64,000 bases of DNA from Streptomyces sp. DH5 (GCF_020873915.1 NZ_JAHWGP010000003.1:1-64000), one strand, 5' to 3'. Counted from the first letter of the stretch, positions 35,338-44,346 are shown. Notes: generated by a model not told the origin, from the letters alone. A program made the numbers and translations.

Positions 35338-36324
35338 TCAGCGCTGCACCCAGCCCTTGCTGTGTGCCAGCACGCCCGCCTCGAACCGGCTGCGCGCGCC
35401 CAGACGCTGCATCAGGTCGGCGGTGATGCGCCGGACGGTGCGCACCGACACACCCAGCTGGCGGGCCATGGCGTCGTCCGTCATCCCCTCCGCGAGCAGC
35501 CCGAGCACGGCTTGCTCCGGCGGCGACGGCCGGTCGTCGTCGGCGCGCGTCGCGAGGGCCTCGCCCAGCGGGCACGCCTGCTGCCATATCTGGTCGAAGA
35601 GGGTCGTCAGGGCGGTGACCGCGCCGGTGCCGTGGAGCACCAGGGCGCCCAGATCGGCGGCGGCCGGGTCCATCGGCAGGATCGCGGTGGCACGGTCGTA
35701 GATCAGCATCCGCGGCGGCAGTCGCGGCACGGTGCGCACCTGGCCGCCGCGTCCGGTGAGCCACTCCGCGTACGCCCGGGTGGCGGGGCAGTTGCGGGCA
35801 CTGTCCAGGAAGACGTACCGCAGCCGCACGCCCCGGTCGGCGGCGGCCAGGTCCAGCGGGCGGGCGGCCTCCAGGTGCCGCTCGCTCTGCCCGCCGCCGG
35901 GCACGAACGCCGCGATCTCGGTGGTGCAGGTGTCGGCGAGGTGCTCGATCCTCGACTGGATCTGGTCCATGCTCCGGAGCTTGTGCACCTCGGTGGCCCC
36001 GCCGTTGGAGGCGCGGATGTCGGCGACCATCCGGGTCACCGCGAGGCGGCTCGCCGTGATCTGCCGCTGGCGCTCCAGGACTTCGGCCTCCTGGTCGATG
36101 AGCAGCGACGTCAGGCCGAGCTCGGGATCGACGGCCCGGCCGGGTCCGCCGTCCGACGACGGCCGCACCAGCGAGAGGGCGGCGAGGCGGTCGAGCGCCG
36201 CGCGGGCGCGTTCCTGGCTCCAGCCCAGCGCCTCGCAGAGGCCGGCCACACCGCCCGCCCCCTCCGCGAGCATGGTCCGGTACACGGCTTCCTCGTCAGG
36301 ACCGAGCCCCAGTTCCCCAAGCAT
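35338..36324 (-). CDS. TrmB-like/LuxR regulator
   Basis: Protein of 328 residues. The N-terminal winged helix (LGLGPDEEAVYRTMLAEGAGG) is of the TrmB/BlaI type. The central ligand domain has MLIYDRATAILPMDP, and a C-terminal LuxR helix-turn-helix (AVLGLLAEGMTDDAMARQLG) follows. This layout is common for pathway regulators in Streptomyces. ATG 36324 is chosen over TTG 36339 because GGGGGAGGGA sits 3-4 bp upstream of it. It converges on the decarboxylase gene and may control the cluster. Confidence 0.82.
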   Translation of the reverse strand: MLGELGLGPDEEAVYRTMLAEGAGGVAGLCEALGWSQERARAALDRLAALSLVRPSSDGGPGRAVDPELGLTSLLIDQEAEVLERQRQITASRLAVTRMVADIRASNGGATEVHKLRSMDQIQSRIEHLADTCTTEIAAFVPGGGQSERHLEAARPLDLAAADRGVRLRYVFLDSARNCPATRAYAEWLTGRGGQVRTVPRLPPRMLIYDRATAILPMDPAAADLGALVLHGTGAVTALTTLFDQIWQQACPLGEALATRADDDRPSPPEQAVLGLLAEGMTDDAMARQLGVSVRTVRRITADLMQRLGARSRFEAGVLAHSKGWVQR

Positions 36325-36476
36325 GCTTCCCTCCCCCAAGGGTGGCGGCCCGGGCGACCGCCGACGTCTCCGTCGCTTTCAAGCCGGAGTGCCGCTGTGG
36401 AGCCACACTCTATGCGATGGCCGGAAATCTGTGTCGTTTCACGATGCACCAGGAAAATCTTTGTGGGGCAACAGTC

Positions 36477-36782
36477 GTGTATCTAGTGAATGTCCGGCTC
36501 GACATCGTCGACGGCGTCCACTCGCCCTCGCTCCCCGAGGCACGCGCCCTGCTGTGGGCGGCCGTCCGCCCGGGCGACGGCGTGGAGCACATCTACGCGC
36601 AGCCGTACGGCCCGTCCGTGGAAGCGGTGCTCTTCGTCGAACGGCCCACCCTGGCCGAGGCGGAGGGGTGCTGTGACACGGTCCTCGATCGCTGCGCGGC
36701 CGGTGGACCCCGGTTCACCAGGCACTCCTCCGTGCCACTGCCCCTCCTGGTCGAGTTGCTCAGCGAACAGAGCGAGCGCTGA
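36477..36782 (+). CDS. Small hypothetical protein
   Basis: About 101 residues reading VYLVNVRLDIVDGVHSP and on to VEAVLFVERPTLAEAEGC. Similar short proteins of unknown function lie near Streptomyces regulators. GTG 36477 and GTG 36486 are both possible starts; the AT-rich upstream 80 bp probably holds promoters for this gene and the divergent regulator. Confidence 0.5.
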   Translation: MYLVNVRLDIVDGVHSPSLPEARALLWAAVRPGDGVEHIYAQPYGPSVEAVLFVERPTLAEAEGCCDTVLDRCAAGGPRFTRHSSVPLPLLVELLSEQSER

Positions 36783-36823
36783 GAAGCGCGGTTCCCGTCA
36801 CGTCCGGCAACACCGCCAGGTCT

Positions 36824-36855
36824 TGTCAGGGTCCTGCCACTGCAGCTCCCTGACA
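36824..36855. promoter_or_regulatory. Inverted repeat upstream of the SARP unit
   Basis: Perfect 8-bp arms TGTCAGGG / CCCTGACA separated by 16 bp, about 160 bp upstream of the small secreted peptide gene. Size and position fit a dimeric regulator site. Confidence 0.45.
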
Positions 36856-37017
36856 CGGATGACCCCTGTCCACGACCGCCGCCGGCGACCACAGTGATCT
36901 CACCGGACGGGGCACCGCGACCATGGCGCGAATCGACCCGGACGGATCCGGCCGGACACGTCCGCGTGCACACCCGGCCGGGGCCAGACGACCGTTTTGT
37001 CCACAGGGGTGGTACCG

Positions 37018-37197
37018 ATGAGACTCTCGTTCCGCTTGCTCGCCACGTCCGCCGTCGCCCTCACCGCCGCGTTCGCCGCGGCCCTCACCGTCCCGGGCAC
37101 CCCCGGGGGTCCCGTGTCCGACCCGCACGTGGCCACGGTCGGCGCCCCGCAGGGCCCGCCCGCCACGGCCAAGCCGGTCAACATCTGGGGCCCGTGA
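37018..37197 (+). CDS. Small secreted peptide coupled to SARP
   Basis: 59 residues. An N-terminal signal peptide (RLSFRLLATSAVALTAAFAA) is followed by a Pro/Gly-rich mature part ending in PVNIWGP. No cysteine and no recognised family. Its stop overlaps the GTG of the SARP gene (GTGA), so it is translated as a leader of that gene. It may be a signalling peptide, or its translation may simply control SARP expression. Confidence 0.6.
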   Translation: MRLSFRLLATSAVALTAAFAAALTVPGTPGGPVSDPHVATVGAPQGPPATAKPVNIWGP

Positions 37198-39128
37198 GCA
37201 CCGTGGCCGCGGAGGACAGCCTGACCCTGAACCTGCTGGGTCCGATCGAGGCCCACCGCGACGGGGAACCGGTCGACCTGGGCGGAGCCAAGCCCCGCAC
37301 CGTACTGGCCGCCCTGCTGCTCGCCCGGGGCCGGGTCGTACCCGACTCGGAACTCACCGCACTGCTGTGGGGCGAGTCGCCGCCCGTGACCTGCCCGGCC
37401 CAGATCCACACCTACGCCTCCCGGGTGCGCCGACTGCTCGGCCCCGCCGTCACGGTGGAGCGCCGGCGCCCCGGTTACCTGCTCCGGCTGCCGGACCACG
37501 GCGTCGGGATCGACCTCCTGGACTTCCGGCAGTACGCGGCGCGCGGCGCCGGGGCGCTCGCCGGCGGCACTCCCGGCACCGCCGCCCGGGTGCTGCGCCA
37601 GGCGCTCGGCGTCTGGCGCGGCGCGGCCCTCGGCGGGGTCTGCGACCCGCTCGCCGACCTGGAGCGCGACCGGCTCGAGGAGGAACGGCTCACCACCCTG
37701 GAGCAGCGGCTGAGCGCCGACCTCGAACTGGGGCGGCACGCCGAGGTCGTCCCCGAACTCATCGCGCTGGTCGCGGCCCACCCGCTGCGCGAGGGGCTGC
37801 GCGGCCGGCTGATGACCGCCCTGTACCGCTCGGGTCGGCAGGCCGACGCGCTCGCCGCCTACCGGGCCGCACGCGCCACGCTCGCCGAGGAGCTGGGCCT
37901 GGAACCCTGCGCCGAACTCCAGCGGCTGCACCAGGCGGTGCTCACCGGGCACCCGTCGCTGCTGCCGCGCACCACCGTCACCGTACGGGCCACGGCGGCC
38001 ACCGGCGCGGCCGCGGACCGGACCGGGCCGCCCGCCGAACCCCCGCCCGCGCCCGCGCCCGCCGAACTTCCACCCGCACCGGCCGACTTCACCGGCCGCG
38101 CGCAGGAGGCGGAGCGACTGGCCGAGGCACTCACCGGGGAGCGCACGGGCCCCGCCGTCCACACGGTGACCGGGATGCCGGGCGTCGGCAAGACGGCACT
38201 CGCCCTCGTGACCGCGCACCGCGTCGCCGGCCACTACCCGGACGGGCAGATCCACCTCGATCTGCGCGGCTCGGGCCCCGACCCGCTGCACCCGGCGGAC
38301 GCCCTCGGCGCGCTGCTGCGCCTGCTCGGCGTGCCGGCCGGACGGACACCCGGCACGCTCGACGAACGGGTCCGCGCCTACCGGAGCCGGACCGCGGGCC
38401 GCCGGCTGCTGCTCGTCCTCGACGACGCGGACGACGAGCGGCAGGTCCGTCCACTGCTGCCCGCGACCGGCGGCTGCGCGACCCTGGTCACCAGCCGTTC
38501 GGGCCTGTACGCCCTCGACGGACCGGAGCGCACCCCGCTCGGGCCGCTGCCCGCGGCCGACGCGCGCGCCCTCTTCGAGAAGCTGGCGGGACGCTCCCGC
38601 GCGTCGGCGGAGCCGGGTGCCGTGGCCGGCGTCCTCCATGCCTGTGCCGGGCTCCCCCTCGCCCTGCGCATCGCCGGTGGCCGGGCCGCGGCCCGGCCGC
38701 AGTGGCCGCTGGCCCGGCTCGCGGACCGGCTGGCCGATCCCCGGCGCACCCTGGCCGAACTCACCCTGGCCGACCTCTCACTGACGGACCGCCTGTGGAC
38801 CGGCTACCGCGGGCTGGACCCGCGGAGCCGGCGCGTCCTGCGCTTCCACTCGGCCCTCGGCCCGCACCCGCTGCTGCCGCACGCCGCGGCGGCGGCACTG
38901 GGAACCGCTCCCGACCGGGCGGAGGAACTGCTCGCGGGACTCGCCGAGGCCCACTGGTGCGAGGCGGTCCGGTGGCGCGGCGGACACGGGTACCGGCTGC
39001 ACCCGCTGGTGCGCCTCTTCGCCCGCGCCCGCCTCGCCGAGGAGGAGGGAACGGTCCCGCTGCCCCTCCCGGTGCACCACTCACCGGCACCGGCCGTGCC
39101 GGGCGGGGCGGTCCGGCACACCGGTTAG
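37194..39128 (+). CDS. SARP-family regulator with NB-ARC ATPase (AfsR-like)
   Basis: Protein of 644 residues. An OmpR-like winged helix spans about 5-100 (LLGPIEAHRDGEPVDLGGAK, RRRPGYLLRL). A bacterial transcriptional activation domain follows at 105-255. The NB-ARC ATPase has P-loop GMPGVGKTA near 327 and LLLVLDDADD as the Walker B strand. It ends at a short winged-helix tail and lacks the TPR region of full AfsR. SARPs bind direct repeats near -35 boxes and activate secondary metabolism. Nearest candidate target: the cluster at 19193-35265. Confidence 0.9.
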   Translation: MSTVAAEDSLTLNLLGPIEAHRDGEPVDLGGAKPRTVLAALLLARGRVVPDSELTALLWGESPPVTCPAQIHTYASRVRRLLGPAVTVERRRPGYLLRLPDHGVGIDLLDFRQYAARGAGALAGGTPGTAARVLRQALGVWRGAALGGVCDPLADLERDRLEEERLTTLEQRLSADLELGRHAEVVPELIALVAAHPLREGLRGRLMTALYRSGRQADALAAYRAARATLAEELGLEPCAELQRLHQAVLTGHPSLLPRTTVTVRATAATGAAADRTGPPAEPPPAPAPAELPPAPADFTGRAQEAERLAEALTGERTGPAVHTVTGMPGVGKTALALVTAHRVAGHYPDGQIHLDLRGSGPDPLHPADALGALLRLLGVPAGRTPGTLDERVRAYRSRTAGRRLLLVLDDADDERQVRPLLPATGGCATLVTSRSGLYALDGPERTPLGPLPAADARALFEKLAGRSRASAEPGAVAGVLHACAGLPLALRIAGGRAAARPQWPLARLADRLADPRRTLAELTLADLSLTDRLWTGYRGLDPRSRRVLRFHSALGPHPLLPHAAAAALGTAPDRAEELLAGLAEAHWCEAVRWRGGHGYRLHPLVRLFARARLAEEEGTVPLPLPVHHSPAPAVPGGAVRHTG

Positions 39129-39243
39129 AGTCCGCGCGTACTGCCGCACGCCGGCCGCCGGTCGTGCACCGGCGGCCGTCCCACGGCGTTCGTGCACCGA
39201 CACCGCATCCGCACGACACGACAGACACGAGGTGGAGCCGGCC

Positions 39244-39474
39244 ATGCCCGCACCGTTCGGATTCAGCTACGAGACGCGTGCCGACGGCACCGTCGTCATC
39301 ACCCACCGGGGCCGCCAGGCCACCACCCTGCGCGGCCAGCGCGCCGTCCGCTTCACCGAGGAGGTGGAGGCCGGCGACGAGCAGGAGGTGATGGCGCGCT
39401 GGACCGGCTCGTACAAGTTCGGCAACGAGCGCACGGCCCGCAACCATCCACGAAACCAGGGACGCCGGAACTGA
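39244..39474 (+). CDS. Small conserved basic protein
   Basis: 76 residues with FSYETRADGTVVITHRGRQA and a two-strand pattern ending in a basic tail. Streptomyces genomes often carry this type; the function is unknown. ATG 39244 is preceded by GAGGTGGAGC; an upstream in-frame start at 39232 is less likely. Confidence 0.6.
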   Translation: MPAPFGFSYETRADGTVVITHRGRQATTLRGQRAVRFTEEVEAGDEQEVMARWTGSYKFGNERTARNHPRNQGRRN

Positions 39475-39504
39475 GGGCGTCATGACGGAGGACGACTTCC
39501 GCAC

Positions 39505-40842
39505 ATGAGCGACATCCCACGCAACATCGCCGTCTTCGGCGCGGGCTACATCGGCCTGGTGACCGGCGCGTGCTTCGCCCAGCTCGGTCATCGGGTCGTG
39601 GTACGCGACATCCAGCCGGAGCGGATCCGGCTGCTGCGCTCCGGGGAGGTGCCCCTCTTCGAGCCCGGGCTCGGCGATCTGATCGCCCAGAACAAGGAAC
39701 GGCTGTCGTTCACGCTCGACGCCCGGGAGGCCCTGCGGGACGCCGAGGCCGTGTACGTCTGCGTCGACACCCCGCCCACGGCGTCGGGCGACGCGGACCT
39801 GTCCCGGGTCTGGTCGGTCGTCGACGCGCTCGAGGACACCTCGCGCCTCGTCGCGGTGATCGTGAAGAGCACGGTGCCGGTGGGCACCGGCACCCGGGTG
39901 CGGGCCGCGCTCGACAAGGCCGGGCTCGGCCACGTGGGATACGCCTCCAACCCCGAGTTCACCGCCGAGGGCAGGGCCGTCGAGGACTTCCTGCGCCCCG
40001 ACCGGGTGGTCGTCGGCGCCTCGGACGAGACCACGGCCCACTGGGTGCGGGACCTGTACGACGGTGTGGACGCGCCGGTCGAGATCATGGACGTGGCCTC
40101 CGCCGAGATGGTCAAGCTCGCCTCCAACGCCCTGCTCGCCACGAAGATCACCTTCATCAACGAGATCGCCACCGTGTGCGAGGCGACCGGGGCGGACATC
40201 CAGCGGGTCTCCCGGGCCGTCGGCATGGACCACCGGCTCGGCCGGCACTTCCTCGACGCCGGCCTCGGCTACGGCGGCTCCTGCTTCCCGAAGGACACCC
40301 GCGCGCTGCGGGCCATGGCCAGCAACTCCGGTTACCCCTTCCAGCTCCTCAACGCGGTCATCGAGGTCAACGAACTGCAGCCGAGGCGGGCGGTGCGGCG
40401 CCTGAAGGAGGAGCTCGGCGGGCTCAGGGGCCGCCGGGTCGCGCTGCTCGGCCTGACCTTCAAACCGGGCACCGACGACATGCGCGAGGCCCCCAGCGCG
40501 GTGATCGCCTCGCGGCTGCTCGCCGAGGGGGCGGAGGTGACCGGCTGGGACCCGATGGGCCGTCCCGGCCCGGTCGAGCCGTGGACCTCGGTGACGCGGC
40601 ACGCCTCACCGCTGGAGGCGGTGACGGGTGCGGACGCGGCGATCGTGGTGACCGACTGGCCGGAACTGAAGGCCGCCGACTGGCCGGCCGCGGCCCGCCG
40701 CATGCGCCGCCCGCTGCTCTTCGACGGCCGCAACCTGCTCGATCCGGCCACCCTGTGCGAAGCGGGCTTCACCTTCATGAGCGTGGGCCGGGCGACCCGG
40801 CCCGCGCCGCACGCCCCGTTTCCGCGGACCGGCGGAGGGTGA
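39505..40842 (+). CDS. ugd: UDP-glucose 6-dehydrogenase
   Basis: Protein of 445 residues. NAD-binding GAGYIGLVTGACFAQLGH; VDTPPTASGDADLS; KSTVPVGTGTRVR; NPEFTAEGRAVEDF; and the catalytic cysteine in YGGSCFPKDTRAL near 262. The C-terminal UDP-binding domain has LGLTFKPGTDDMREAPS. It oxidises UDP-glucose to UDP-glucuronate with two NAD+. With the decarboxylase at 34282 it makes UDP-xylose. It stands alone on its strand, 30 bp after the small basic protein gene. Confidence 0.93.
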   Translation: MSDIPRNIAVFGAGYIGLVTGACFAQLGHRVVVRDIQPERIRLLRSGEVPLFEPGLGDLIAQNKERLSFTLDAREALRDAEAVYVCVDTPPTASGDADLSRVWSVVDALEDTSRLVAVIVKSTVPVGTGTRVRAALDKAGLGHVGYASNPEFTAEGRAVEDFLRPDRVVVGASDETTAHWVRDLYDGVDAPVEIMDVASAEMVKLASNALLATKITFINEIATVCEATGADIQRVSRAVGMDHRLGRHFLDAGLGYGGSCFPKDTRALRAMASNSGYPFQLLNAVIEVNELQPRRAVRRLKEELGGLRGRRVALLGLTFKPGTDDMREAPSAVIASRLLAEGAEVTGWDPMGRPGPVEPWTSVTRHASPLEAVTGADAAIVVTDWPELKAADWPAAARRMRRPLLFDGRNLLDPATLCEAGFTFMSVGRATRPAPHAPFPRTGGG

Positions 40843-40952
40843 GGGGCGGCGCGCTAACCTTCCCGCCCGACAGACGTGCCGCCGCCCCCGTCGGGGAAGA
40901 AAAGCGACGGCCGGCACTTCGTTCGAGCGAGCCGACCGGAACGGGATGTGTC

Positions 40953-41405
40953 ATGACCGAACCGTGGGACACCGCCACCCCCCAAGTGATCACGCTGCCC
41001 TCGGGGCGGAGGATCCGCGGACGCGGGCTGAGACACGACCTGCCGGAGGGTCAGACCCCGACACTGGCCGTCCACCTGACGGACCACCGGCCGCCCGCGC
41101 CGCCCTGGGAGTCCCTCTGGATCCCCTGGCGGGACTTCTGGCTCCCCACCGACCCCGTGGAGGCCATGCGCACCCTGCGCACCGCGTACGACCGTGCCGC
41201 GGACGAACGCGTGGAGGTCTGCTGCGGGGGCGGCGTCGGACGGACCGGCACGGCACTCTCCGCGCTCTGCGTCTTCGAGGGCATGCAGCCCAGGGAAGCG
41301 GTCACTTGGGTGCGGCGGAACTACCACTCCCGCGCGGTCGAGGTGCCGTGGCAACGGCGCTTCGTCCGCCGGGTCGCCGACGCGACCGGCTCGGGACGGT
41401 CGTAG
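40953..41405 (+). CDS. Protein-tyrosine/dual-specificity phosphatase-like protein
   Basis: 150 residues, cytosolic. The CX5R phosphatase loop is CGGGVGRTGTALSAL with nucleophile C91 and R97; the general-acid loop may be IPWRDFWLPTD. It should hydrolyse phosphotyrosine or a small phosphate ester. ATG 40953 follows ACGGGATGTGTC. Short for a full PTP but normal for the atypical DSP class. Confidence 0.8.
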   Translation: MTEPWDTATPQVITLPSGRRIRGRGLRHDLPEGQTPTLAVHLTDHRPPAPPWESLWIPWRDFWLPTDPVEAMRTLRTAYDRAADERVEVCCGGGVGRTGTALSALCVFEGMQPREAVTWVRRNYHSRAVEVPWQRRFVRRVADATGSGRS

Positions 41406-41519
41406 GCGCGCAGGGCTCCTCGGGACGGCCGCAGGAACGCAGGGCCCCTCAGGACGGCCGCAGGAACGCAGCGTGCCCGTGCCCGGACGGCCCCCGGGAC
41501 GGTGCGCGACCACCGGGAC

Positions 41520-41566
41520 GGACCCTGCGGTTTTCCGCAGGGTCCCGGTGCGGGGAACCGCACCGG
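41520..41566. terminator. Two tandem hairpins
   Basis: GGACCCTGCGG-TTTT-CCGCAGGGTCC (41520-41545) is followed at once by CCGGTGCGG-GGAA-CCGCACCGG (41545-41566). The first is a strong 11-bp stem. They lie between the phosphatase and DedA genes. A 22-bp near-perfect direct repeat with GGACGGCCGCAGGAACGCAG precedes them, at about 41420-41470. Confidence 0.75.
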
Positions 41567-41667
41567 ACCGGGTGGCAACCCGCCTACCGCCCCCCGGAAC
41601 CCGTTCCTAGGTTGGAGGTCATGGGGCAGCGGCCCCGCCGCACCGACCCCCACCTTGGAGACCGACT

Positions 41668-42330
41668 GTGCATCACATGACCGTGGCGCTGCCCCAGGAG
41701 CCCGCGGACGGCATCGCGGGGTGGGCCGCCGACCTCGTGGACGCGCTGGGCGGCCCCGGGGCCGGCCTGTTCGTCGCCCTGGAGAACCTCTTCCCGCCGC
41801 TGCCCAGCGAGATCATCCTCCCCCTCACCGGCTTCGCCGCCGGCCAGGGGGTACTGAGCCTCGCCTCGGCACTGTTCTGGACGACACTGGGCTCGGTGGC
41901 CGGAGCGCTCGCCCTCTACTGGATCGGCGCGCTCATCGGCCGGGAGCGGATGTACGCGCTGTGGGCGAGGCTGCCGCTGGTGAGGACCTCCGACCTGCGG
42001 CGCACCGAGGAGTGGTTCGCCGAGCACGGCACCAAGGCGGTCTTCCTCGGCAGGATGGTGCCGATCTTCCGCAGCCTGATCTCGGTGCCCGCCGGCATCG
42101 AGCGGATGCCGGTGCCGGTGTTCGTCGCACTCACCACGCTCGGCAGCCTGATCTGGAACGGCGTCCTGGTGCTGGCCGGTTACTGGCTCGGCGAGCGGTG
42201 GAGCGAGGTGGAGACCTACGTCGGCGCCCTGAGCAAGGCCGTCCTGGTCCTGGTCGTCGTCGCCTTCGCCGCCTTCGTGTCCGTCCGGGTGAAGGGCCGC
42301 CGCGACACGGCCCGGCACCGCCGCGCCTGA
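41668..42330 (+). CDS. DedA-family membrane protein
   Basis: 220 residues with about five helices. The DedA/VTT signature is clear: ENLFPPLPSEIILPLTGF near the N-terminus, GSVAGALALYWIGALIG, then FLGRMVPIFRSLISVPAGIERM with the conserved arginines, and GSLIWNGVLVLAGYWLG. DedA proteins are membrane-potential-linked lipid transporters, some flipping polyprenyl phosphate. GTG 41668 and ATG 41677 are both possible starts. Confidence 0.9.
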   Translation: MHHMTVALPQEPADGIAGWAADLVDALGGPGAGLFVALENLFPPLPSEIILPLTGFAAGQGVLSLASALFWTTLGSVAGALALYWIGALIGRERMYALWARLPLVRTSDLRRTEEWFAEHGTKAVFLGRMVPIFRSLISVPAGIERMPVPVFVALTTLGSLIWNGVLVLAGYWLGERWSEVETYVGALSKAVLVLVVVAFAAFVSVRVKGRRDTARHRRA

Positions 42331-42434
42331 TGTGCCCCGGCCGCCGCTCCCCCACCGGCCCGCGCCCCGTGCCCCCGCCCACACCCCCCGGTGATCTTGC
42401 CCGGGGCCGTGCGGCCGCTCTAGGCTCGGGCGCT

Positions 42435-43655
42435 GTGCAGGAGCACGTGACCGGCGCCGCCTCCCGCGGTCCCGCGCAAGCCCCCGGCACCGCGGCCCCC
42501 CGGGACGGCCTGGACGCCGCCTCGCCGTCCCCGCCGCTGCGCCGCGGCCTGGGCGTGCTGCTCGGCTGCGCGACCGCCCTGCTCGGAGCCCTCCACTTCC
42601 TCGCCGCCGGGATCCTCCTCGGCCCCTTCCTGCTGTGGCCGCGCACCCGCCCCGACGCCCTGCGCGTGCTGATGGCCGGAGCACGCCGTCTCACGGCGCT
42701 CGAACGGATCCGCCGCTCGGTGTTCTTCGGCGACCGGTTACCCGGGCACCACGCGGCCTCCGACCGGAGGGTCCTGCGCTACCTCGCCGTCCGCTGCTCC
42801 ACGGGGCTGCTGTGCGCCGTCGTGATCGGACTGCTCGGCTTCGGTGCCGTACTGGCCGGGCTGCTGATCAACGGGGTGGCGCGGGGCGGCCTCGGCTGGG
42901 GCGAGCTGCTGACGCAGGCGGTACTGGGCGGCGTCCTGCTCTTCCTCGACGTGCAGGGCCTGTACTCGCTGGCCGCACTGGACACCCGCGCCGCCCGCGA
43001 GTTCTTCGGCCCCTCCGAGCGGGAACTGCTCCAGCGGCGGATCGACGAACTCGCCGCCAGCCGGGCCGCGGTGGTGCGTGCGGTCGACGTCGAACGCCGG
43101 CGCATCGAACGCGATCTGCACGACGGCGTCCAGCAGCGCCTGGTCGCCCTGGCCATGCTGCTCGGCCGGGCCCGCCGCAGCCGCGACCCCGAGCGTGCCG
43201 ACGCGCTGCTGCTCCAGGCGCACGAGGAGTCCCGCGGGGTCCTCGACGACCTGCGCGAAGTGGCCTGGCGGGCCTACCCCTCGGCGCTCGACACCCTCGG
43301 CCTGGAGGAAGCGCTGGGCGGGGTGGCCGAACGGTGCGGCATCCCGCTGCGCATCCACTTCGAGGCAGGCGTGCCGCTGCCCCAACCGGTGGAGACGGCG
43401 GCCTACTTCGTGGTCTCCGAGGCCGTCACCAACGCCGCCAAGCACTCCGCGGCCACCGCCGTCGAGGTGCGGGTGGCAGTCACCGGGGCGCGGCTCACCG
43501 TACGGGTCGAGGACAACGGCCGGGGCGGCGCGGACCCGGCCGGCAGCGGGCTGGCCGGGCTGCGCGGACGGGTGGCCGCCCTCGACGGCGAGCTGCACGT
43601 CGACAGCCCTCTCGGGGGACCCACCACCATCTCCGCGGAGCTGCCATGCGCCTGA
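42435..43655 (+). CDS. Sensor histidine kinase (HisKA_3)
   Basis: 406 residues. Two membrane hairpins lie at about 40-70 and 120-175. A linker REFFGPSERELLQRRIDELA precedes the phospho-acceptor in RIERDLHDGVQQRLVALAM. The HATPase domain has VSEAVTNAAKHSAAT and VEDNGRGGADPAGSGLAGLRGRV. The regulator gene starts inside its last codons (10-bp overlap). GTG 42435 begins a short cytosolic N-terminus. Confidence 0.88.
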   Translation: MQEHVTGAASRGPAQAPGTAAPRDGLDAASPSPPLRRGLGVLLGCATALLGALHFLAAGILLGPFLLWPRTRPDALRVLMAGARRLTALERIRRSVFFGDRLPGHHAASDRRVLRYLAVRCSTGLLCAVVIGLLGFGAVLAGLLINGVARGGLGWGELLTQAVLGGVLLFLDVQGLYSLAALDTRAAREFFGPSERELLQRRIDELAASRAAVVRAVDVERRRIERDLHDGVQQRLVALAMLLGRARRSRDPERADALLLQAHEESRGVLDDLREVAWRAYPSALDTLGLEEALGGVAERCGIPLRIHFEAGVPLPQPVETAAYFVVSEAVTNAAKHSAATAVEVRVAVTGARLTVRVEDNGRGGADPAGSGLAGLRGRVAALDGELHVDSPLGGPTTISAELPCA

Positions 43656-44290
43656 TCCTCGCCGAGGACTCGACCCTGCTGCGAGAGGGCCTGGTCCGGC
43701 TGCTCGCCGACGAGGGCCACGAGGTGGTGGCGGCGCTGGGCGACGCGGTGACGCTCCTCGAGGAGGTGGAGGAGCACCGGCCGGACGTCGTCGTCGCCGA
43801 CATCCGGATGCCGCCGACCCACACCGACGAGGGCCTGCGGGCCGCCGTGGAGATCCGCGAGCGCCACCCCGACGTCGGCGTGCTCGTGCTCTCGCAGCAC
43901 ATCGAGCGCACCTACGCCGCCCAGTTGCTGGCCTCCACCGCCGAGCGGGTCGGCTACCTGCTCAAGGACCGGGTGGCCCAGGTCGAGGAGTTCCTGGACG
44001 CACTGGAGCGGATCCACGCGGGCGGGGCCGCCATCGACCCCGAGGTCGTACGGCAGTTGCTCATCCGTACGACGCACGGGGATCCGCTGGCCCGGCTCAC
44101 CCCGCGGGAGCGCAGCGTGCTGGAGACGCTGGCCATGGGCCACACCAACACGGCCATCGCGGAGAAGCTGCACCTCTCGCTCAGCTCGGTGGAGAAGAAC
44201 CTCAACGCCGTCTTCGCCAAACTGGACCTGCCGCACACCACCGGCTACAACCGGCGCATCCTCGCGGTGCTGCGCTACCTGGAGTCGTAG
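43646..44290 (+). CDS. NarL-family response regulator
   Basis: 214 residues. Receiver with LILAEDSTLLREG, phospho-acceptor in VVVADIRMPPTHTDEG and lysine in YLLKDRV; C-terminal LuxR domain with LTPRERSVLETLAMGHTNTA. The PPTHTDEG loop is typical of a large actinobacterial subfamily. Overlaps its kinase gene by 10 bp. A strong terminator follows. Confidence 0.92.
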   Translation: MRLILAEDSTLLREGLVRLLADEGHEVVAALGDAVTLLEEVEEHRPDVVVADIRMPPTHTDEGLRAAVEIRERHPDVGVLVLSQHIERTYAAQLLASTAERVGYLLKDRVAQVEEFLDALERIHAGGAAIDPEVVRQLLIRTTHGDPLARLTPRERSVLETLAMGHTNTAIAEKLHLSLSSVEKNLNAVFAKLDLPHTTGYNRRILAVLRYLES

Positions 44291-44300
44291 GCGTTCGACC

Positions 44301-44326
44301 AGGGGGCTGCCCCGGGGCAGCCCCCT
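44301..44326. terminator. Perfect 26-bp palindromic terminator
   Basis: AGGGGGCTGCCCC followed directly by its complement GGGGCAGCCCCCT, between the convergent response regulator and CsbD genes. Confidence 0.85.
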
Positions 44327-44346
44327 GTTCTCACAGTCCGGTGGCG

